Shown here: positions 58,315 through 64,000 of the stretch, in pieces
Position numbering within the stretch: the stretch's first letter is position 1
How the letters are laid out: every line of letters starts with the position of its first letter
Assembly: GCF_028389875.1 (NCBI RefSeq)
Contig: NC_084677.1
Coordinates: 10,706,017-10,770,016 of the forward strand
Direction: 5' to 3'
Length of the DNA: 64,000 nt
From: Rhea pennata
Lineage: Eukaryota > Chordata > Aves > Rheiformes > Rheidae
Program-made: the position numbers and the translations under genes
Notes under the pieces: model-generated
Seen by the model: the letters and a program-made list of their open reading frames with translations, nothing else
What the model was told of the DNA's origin: nothing
The model's database searches: none

Positions 58315-61300
58315 CTGGAAATAAGGATAATAAACCCATAACTAAGAGATGTAGTCTGTTCAGAAAAACAGTGTTACCATGCTACATGTACATGACAGCT
58401 TTAGAGCCAATTTTTCAAGAGCAAAACGATACAGTGTAACTCATCTTCAACTCATACCATACATTCACCTGAACATAGGTAAAAAGCATGAGCATATATG
58501 CACAGTAATCTCTCATTTATTCTCCAGTGTGCTGCAGTAAGCTATATGTCTACCTCAAAAAACACTGCTCCTTTTCCCCCAAATCCCTCTCCAAATTCTC
58601 TAGCTTCTCATCCTTAAACTGCCTTTTCTGTGAGCTGCTTGTTCTGGTATCAGAAAACATAGGCATAGATTAATTCAAGCATCAAAAGGATGCTATTCAT
58701 TACTGAAAGCAAAGCACAAGCTTTTTCATTTTATTCCAGTTGATGCCATCCACTGTATTACCCACAGAAGGAGAATCCTTATGTCTAGGCCCCTCTTGTT
58801 CACTAAAACAAACAAAAACTTTACTTACTTACAAACAAAGAGATCTGCAATCAGAATACATTACTTTGTTTTGAATGTTGAGATTGAGTTATGGAATCAG
58901 CTCATGATTTAAAATAAAGAAAAGCTAACTTACATGAGTATAAACTGGCTCATGGGTAGCTTTTTAAGAAGCATGTTGGTATGCATGAAGATTATGGGGA
59001 TGAAAAATTCTTTTTTAACAGTATAATGCTATATGCAATTTCTTCAAGTGTAAGTTATACGTATCATGCAAAAAAAAAAAAAAAAAAAAAAGCTGTTTGG
59101 CATCAGATCTCTAAGCCATTCTTACAATCAATGAGTAGGCTTCAGAAAGAGGTCTATTAAATAGTGGCATGCCAAATTGCTGTCTGAGAAAGGAAAAAAT
59201 TACTTGTATTAACATTAAAATATTCTGTATTCTCCTTTCATGAATCTCTTTCCCAGAGGAGTATACATCTGTAACTTACTTATAATGAATTACATACATA
59301 CATTTGACAAGAAAATTGAAGATATATGAAAGACCACCACAATCTGCAACAATAATTCTTATTCAAAGTAATGTACTGGCCGGTATACATTTGTGTCACT
59401 GCAGAATCTTGGGAAAAAAATGGTTAGAAATTGTGCCTCTTAATAGTTATACTAGCAACCTTAACATAAATTTAATTCAAAAGGGCTCTGTTATATGGTG
59501 ACTGTACAGTCACCAAAGAACTTGATTAACTGAAGTTACACTGCAAAATCTGAAGAGGCAAGTAAGGAAATGCAAAATATTTTATAATTGCATCTTTTCT
59601 AGATAGGAAGGGAAGCATTACATGCATACTTGCACCAGAGTTTTCATTTATAGCTTTCCCTCCTGCTACAGATAAGCTAAATGGTTAAGGTTTTCAATTA
59701 GTAGTGGTTTTATGTGGTTGTGTAGAAGTGGTTCAGTACGTGTCAGAGATTTCTTAAATCATTGCATTTTGATACTTACAGTCCCACCATTTAGCACAAC
59801 TGCCATCTCAGTTGGCTGATAAACATTGCTTCTAAAAGGAGCACTAGGTCGGCTTCCCAAACTGCCGTTTCGAAATCCTGCCGTTCTTAGTGCTGCATTT
59901 AAAAGAGAGAGATTGTTCTTATGAACACAATTAATACTCTGTATCTCCTTTAAAAATCACAAAATATATCTAGCTTCTAGTTTAGTCAGTGGGAACTTCA
60001 CCACTGATTATAACTTTTATGCTGCCTTATGAGTTTTCAATTTGCCTTTGAACAGCAACTTTTCTTACAGAGTTGGATCTTAAAGGAATGAATTCTACAT
60101 AAAATTAACTGTATATTATAGAAAGGGGAAAAAATGCCTCAGAGCCAAAATTTTTAAATTTTCTTACTCACATTTCAAGAGGAGTTAAATGTCTCCAGTC
60201 ATTGAGCCTTTGATGCATCTTGCACAATATATTTTATGTAATGCCTACTGTATCAATCAGGATATTGTGGGGTTAAGTAAAATGATACTACATTTTGCTT
60301 TCTATCAGATTCAGAGGACTGGGATCCAAAATACTGCTTGAGCCAGTAAGCATACTCACAACCCCCCTGAGCATTACTTCAGCATTACTAGTGTATGAGG
60401 ATTTTCCAGATGTTTCAGATTATGTTTACTCTCAGAAACTAAAAATGTGAAGTAAACATTCCTCTTGACTGGCTTAAAGATGGAAATTGATTGAAGCAAA
60501 AGGGAAGATACTGTCCTTTTGAATGTTTGTACCAGAAATACGTCAGCCTCCATTAACTTCAGAGCAAGTTTGGATTCCAAATGCATGTTCTGAATGGGAG
60601 AGATGCAGTTAAGGATTTGCTTCTTTCTCTCTGAAACCACGGAATGGATGCCTACTTTCTTTTACTTTAAGGGTAAAGAATGGCTTCACTGAATTCATAC
60701 CTTGCCAGCTAAGAAATCTCATTTATACATGCAACATGAGTGCTTACAATTCCATATCAGGGAAATACGGATCTGTGGACTGGTAAATAGAAACATGCCT
60801 ACTTCAGACACCTGGGGCAAGAATTTCTCTTAGGTTTAATTCAAATTACAGTTCTACACTCTGTGGCTGAAATTCTAGAGCATTTGAGGTTTACAAAAAG
60901 TTCATCATAGACTTTATCAAAGCAGGGATTTAGTATTGTTGCACTGTGTACAACAAGATCTAAATGGATCCTCCTGCCATATGCTGTCCTCTGTCCCCCA
61001 TTATGCCTCTCACAGGGGGTTGTGCACAGATACAGAGCTGTATTGATATTTAGAAATCCAGCCCAGCATATGTTCCATTGTTCCACTGGTTTACTTCACA
61101 TACATATGTAACCTTAGTTGCTCTGTGTTTTTAAATCTTTTTTTTTTCTTTACAGAACACTTGGAGAACAAGATAAACCTCTATGCTAAATTAGCTTTTT
61201 TATTGTTCTTTTTAACCATCTCAGGGTCAAAAGTTTTCCGTCTTTATAGTTTGCCTTCTTACTGTAGGTTGAACAAATAATTACACTGGTATTGATCACA

Positions 61301-64000
61301 CACACAAAAAAACTTCGTAATATATATATTAACCTAAATATTTACATATGCATTTTACTATATAATTTACATGGTCATTTTGTCATTTTTAAATTATCTT
61401 AAAGGAACGGTAAATTCAATTTCACATTGCTGAGCTTTTCTTCCCTGTTATTGCAAGTAGGTTCTAGAATTGTTTTAACATGAGAGTCTCTTTTTAAGAC
61501 ATATTTTAGATTTTATTATTAGCTCTGTTTAAGGCATTTGCTCAAAGGATGACTTGTACTAAAATTTATTAATGATATTCAGTACCGGAGTTTCTTAGGC
61601 TTGGATTTCTTGACAGCTCTAGTACTTTACCTTTCATACCCCTATTTTCTATGTATAAGCAAATTCTATTTGCCTTGGAAAATTTGCCCTATTACTGTCC
61701 TTTGCATTTACAGACAATATGGAGAAATAATTTAAGTTAGCCTTTTTGCAGTATTTTAAATACTTTACTGAAATTTTATACAATGCACAGGTATGAAAAT
61801 AACTCTTGTAAGCAGATACTTCAAGATATCTGTCATCAGATTATTAAAAATCCAGATTTTAATAATGATGCTTAAATACCTGACTTTAAAATTATTTAAT
61901 TTATTATATTCCTGGAGTAGGACAGCTCTTGCTGTTACATATAACTTGGAGCTATATTTTGCTAAGAAACAAATATTAGGAGAACACGTGCTTATTTGAA
62001 ACTGTATTTTATAGTCTTCAAATGCTGTCTCAAACTTAAACAAAAAAAGATAAGCAAAACCACTTAATACATAGTGAATAAATGGAAAATAGATTTATCC
62101 AAACATTTTTTCTATTTAAAGCTAACTATTTACTAAAACAAATATTACAGTCAGGGAACCAAAAGGTGATTTCTGGTTATCAAGTCATCCAAGACTTGAG
62201 AGTGAATAAATCTCATACTAAACATAATTCTTATGCATAATTGAAAAAGTATCATTTTTTAATTTCTGAACTCTGAACCATGAATTTTTGAACCAAATTA
62301 AAAAAAAATAAAGAAGAGACAATTCTCTAGATACTTGCAGAGAGCCAATTACTAATAGATACCAGGTGCTTAGCCACTGACAACCATCAATGCAGTGATT
62401 TGACTTCCATTAATGATTCAGCAGGCATAGTATGTGACTTGAATATTATTACTTGTATTTATTTTAAGTAAGTCTCTACCATTCTAGTAAGTGTTGCCTC
62501 CAAACTCTGTTGTCATATGTCTGTATTTAACTTAAAAAACAACTGCAAAATAATAATGAATTGAAAGTGTAAAGTATCTGTTATGATTTATTAAAAATAT
62601 ATTTATCCTTCTTCCACATGCCAAAGGAATAGAAGTGACATGCATTCATTATGATAAATACTAATAAGGATACCAGACAAGAAAATCTGTTTTATATTGT
62701 ATTGCAAATACAATATTAGATTAAAGCAACATCATAAATTACTCTATAGTAAATACTGTAATGGGATATAGGGATCATACCTCTATCCATTTCACTAAAA
62801 AATCACTAAAGTGATTAGATCAAAAAGAGACTCCAGTCCTTCTTTTATGTAGGTATTCATTCATGTATGCATGAATGAAAATAATAGAGTGAATGATCCA
62901 ATTTTGTTCTTAGATCTGCCTTAGTCAGAAATAACTCCACTGAAATCACTGCAGTTAGAATGAAATTAATTTAATAGAGATGCAGTAGAGGAAAAAAAAG
63001 AGTGCTTTTATAGTTAATGATGAAGCTGTCTCTGCTTCTCTGGAACATCAGTAATAAACAGCCATTCTTTTACCCACAAGATTCTTGTTTGTGTTACCAT
63101 TGCCCTTGGTAGGTACCCCCATGATCCTAACTCATTTCTGTTCAAAGCTTCTGTACAAGGAGACCTTTAAAGTTCCCATTAATACATTCAGTGAGAAAAG
63201 GTCTTCCTGACCCCACATTGTCACAAACAGGAGTGTTGCTTTCCTCCGTGTCTGCTCTGCATCCATTCAGCTGCAGCAGCCGCCTTTGGGGGCTGCCAAA
63301 GCAATGAGGCAGCTATTGGCTGGGATACCCAAGTTCTTTTTTCAATTACAGTGAATAAGCAGATCACTTAAAAAAATTGTTTATCCAGTCATGTGATACA
63401 CCACCAAAATGCAGCCTACGCTACAGAACAACATTAGGCAAGTCCTTCCTGTGGTCACATAAGCATTCCTGTATATTTTCTGATATGTGTTCAACTTTCA
63501 GCTATGGTTTGGATGTCTTAAGTAACCAGTTCTTGGTGGCCTTTTCAATAATTGATCACAAATGTTTTCTGCTTGTGTTGGCTTTGTACTTGAAATTGTT
63601 CAGTTTTCCAATGAAAAAGACCAAAACTCAACAAATCACTTCACCCAAACATATGTATTTTCTGCATTACATTTTCTTTCTCTCTTTTTTTCCACTAAGA
63701 TATTTTCTTAATGAACAATTTAAAAGGGATTGTGTAGCATTCAAAATACTGCATTTGTAAGGAGCCTTGTAAGGAACCTGAAAAAATCTTGTACAGATGT
63801 TTTTCTCTACTACTACAAAAATATATATATCGTTCTCTACAGAGTAAATTCTTACCTGCATTATGTTCATCCATTGAAAAGGCTTTATTTTCCATGTAAC
63901 TCCGAGGAAGCTGTATATCTTCCTCAAAAGCAGTTTCACGCATCCTTGGCTGTGAAGTATCAAAATAATTGGGTGTGTTTTCCTGTTGTGATGGAAGGAT
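58270..64000 (-). CDS. GPRC5B: GPRC5B, class C orphan GPCR: C-terminal part (partial, 3 coding segments)
   Basis: Segments 64000-63856, 59892-59780 and 58314-58270 join in frame into the last 101 residues. They contain QENTPNYFDTSQPRM, RETAFEEDIQLPRSYMENK, AFSMDEHNA, RSNVYQPTEMAVVLNGGT and a terminal GRHLW. This is the cytoplasmic tail of GPRC5B (RAIG2), a retinoic-acid-inducible class C orphan receptor of the plasma membrane. The seven-helix domain lies upstream, outside the window. The tail carries tyrosines in PNYFD, RSYMEN and NVYQP; the family is linked to Fyn and other signalling partners through the tail. The intron pattern (large 7TM exon, 113-nt exon, short terminal exon) fits the family. 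Confidence 0.95.
59070..59091 (+). repeat. Poly(A)22 run
   Basis: Homopolymer inside a GPRC5B intron, with no recognisable element body next to it. Confidence 0.85.
59496..59515. repeat. Perfect 20-bp palindrome
   Basis: TGGTGACTGTACAGTCACCA reads the same on both strands, with no spacer. It could be a dimeric factor site or chance. Confidence 0.9.
59780..59892 (-). CDS. GPRC5B: GPRC5B penultimate coding exon
   Basis: A 113-nt exon, acceptor AAATGCAG then CACTAAGAACG, donor GGGACT|GTAAGT. It encodes ALRTAGFRNGSLGSRPSAPF and then RSNVYQPTEM and AVVLNGGT. As I recall, human has a duplicated GSLGKRPS here; this bird has a single copy. Confidence 0.95.
59893..63855 (-). other. GPRC5B: GPRC5B intron before the 113-nt exon
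   Basis: A 4-kb intron, GTAAGA to AAATGCAG. It includes a short inverted repeat (10-bp arms TTCATTCATG, 4-bp loop) at 62855-62878. No other gene seen. Confidence 0.85.
63856..64000 (-). CDS. GPRC5B: GPRC5B large coding exon, 3' end (continues beyond window)
   Basis: Open in phase from the window edge, starting ILPSQQENTPNYFD and ending FSMDEHNA plus one base at donor GCAG|GTAAGA. This is the proximal cytoplasmic tail. The overlapping minus-strand open frames in other phases and the plus-strand one are shadows or intron. Confidence 0.95.

Larger units (their letters stand above)
58315..59779 (-). other. GPRC5B: GPRC5B last intron
   Basis: A 1.5-kb intron, GTAAGT to TTTCCAG. It contains an A22 run at 59070-59091 and a perfect 20-bp palindrome at 59496-59515. 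Confidence 0.85.

Noticed and set aside
1-64000. CRISPR arrays, operons, bacterial or phage systems, rRNA or intact tRNA genes
   Set aside because: Both strands were read by eye; the window is eukaryotic with spliced genes, and no array of spaced repeats or intact structural RNA gene was seen.

Overview
This is a vertebrate, almost certainly avian, nuclear genomic window. The evidence is long AT-rich introns, GT/AG-spliced exons, one CpG island, a reverse-oriented CR1 LINE 3' end with the typical bird sequence, and older amniote-type repeat fragments. No prokaryotic or viral gene was seen. Three protein-coding genes were assembled by hand from splice sites, reading phase and remembered human homologues. 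No alignment or database search was run.

Layout. (1) 1-1147: KNOP1 3' UTR and tail-to-tail intergenic DNA. (2) 1148-11.9k, minus strand: KNOP1 (lysine-rich nucleolar protein 1), four coding exons at 10662-9247, 4452-4384, 3869-3792 and 1459-1148, plus a noncoding first exon whose donor is at 11882. The model encodes 624 aa, mostly from one large lysine-rich exon. (3) About 11.33-12.5k: a CpG island acting as a shared head-to-head promoter, with GC boxes, an ETS site, an E-box and an RFX X-box-like motif. (4) 12012-53111, plus strand: IQCK (IQ motif containing K), nine coding exons, 232 aa, spread over 41 kb because of large introns 6, 7 and 8 (7.4, 7.1 and 16 kb). (5) About 53.1-54.6k: IQCK 3' UTR and a short convergent gap. 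(6) About 54.64k to beyond 64000, minus strand: the 3' part of GPRC5B, with a 3.6-kb 3' UTR and the last three coding segments of the cytoplasmic tail. The exon carrying the seven-helix domain continues outside the window. The order KNOP1 - IQCK - GPRC5B matches human 16p12.3 as I remember it, so this is an ordinary conserved syntenic block.

Most unusual features: a perfect spacer-less 54-bp palindrome in a KNOP1 intron; six tandem GGGGCC units (minus strand) just downstream of IQCK exon 1; an X-box-like RFX motif 10 bp upstream of the IQCK start codon; four CAGCTG E-boxes within 101 bp in IQCK intron 8; a 77-bp, roughly 94% identical direct duplication near the 3' end of IQCK; a roughly 59-residue periodicity in KNOP1; and a Dpy-30-like segment followed by a fully canonical IQ motif in IQCK. 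I found no clear new multi-gene system; the interest is in promoter architecture, repeats and protein evolution.
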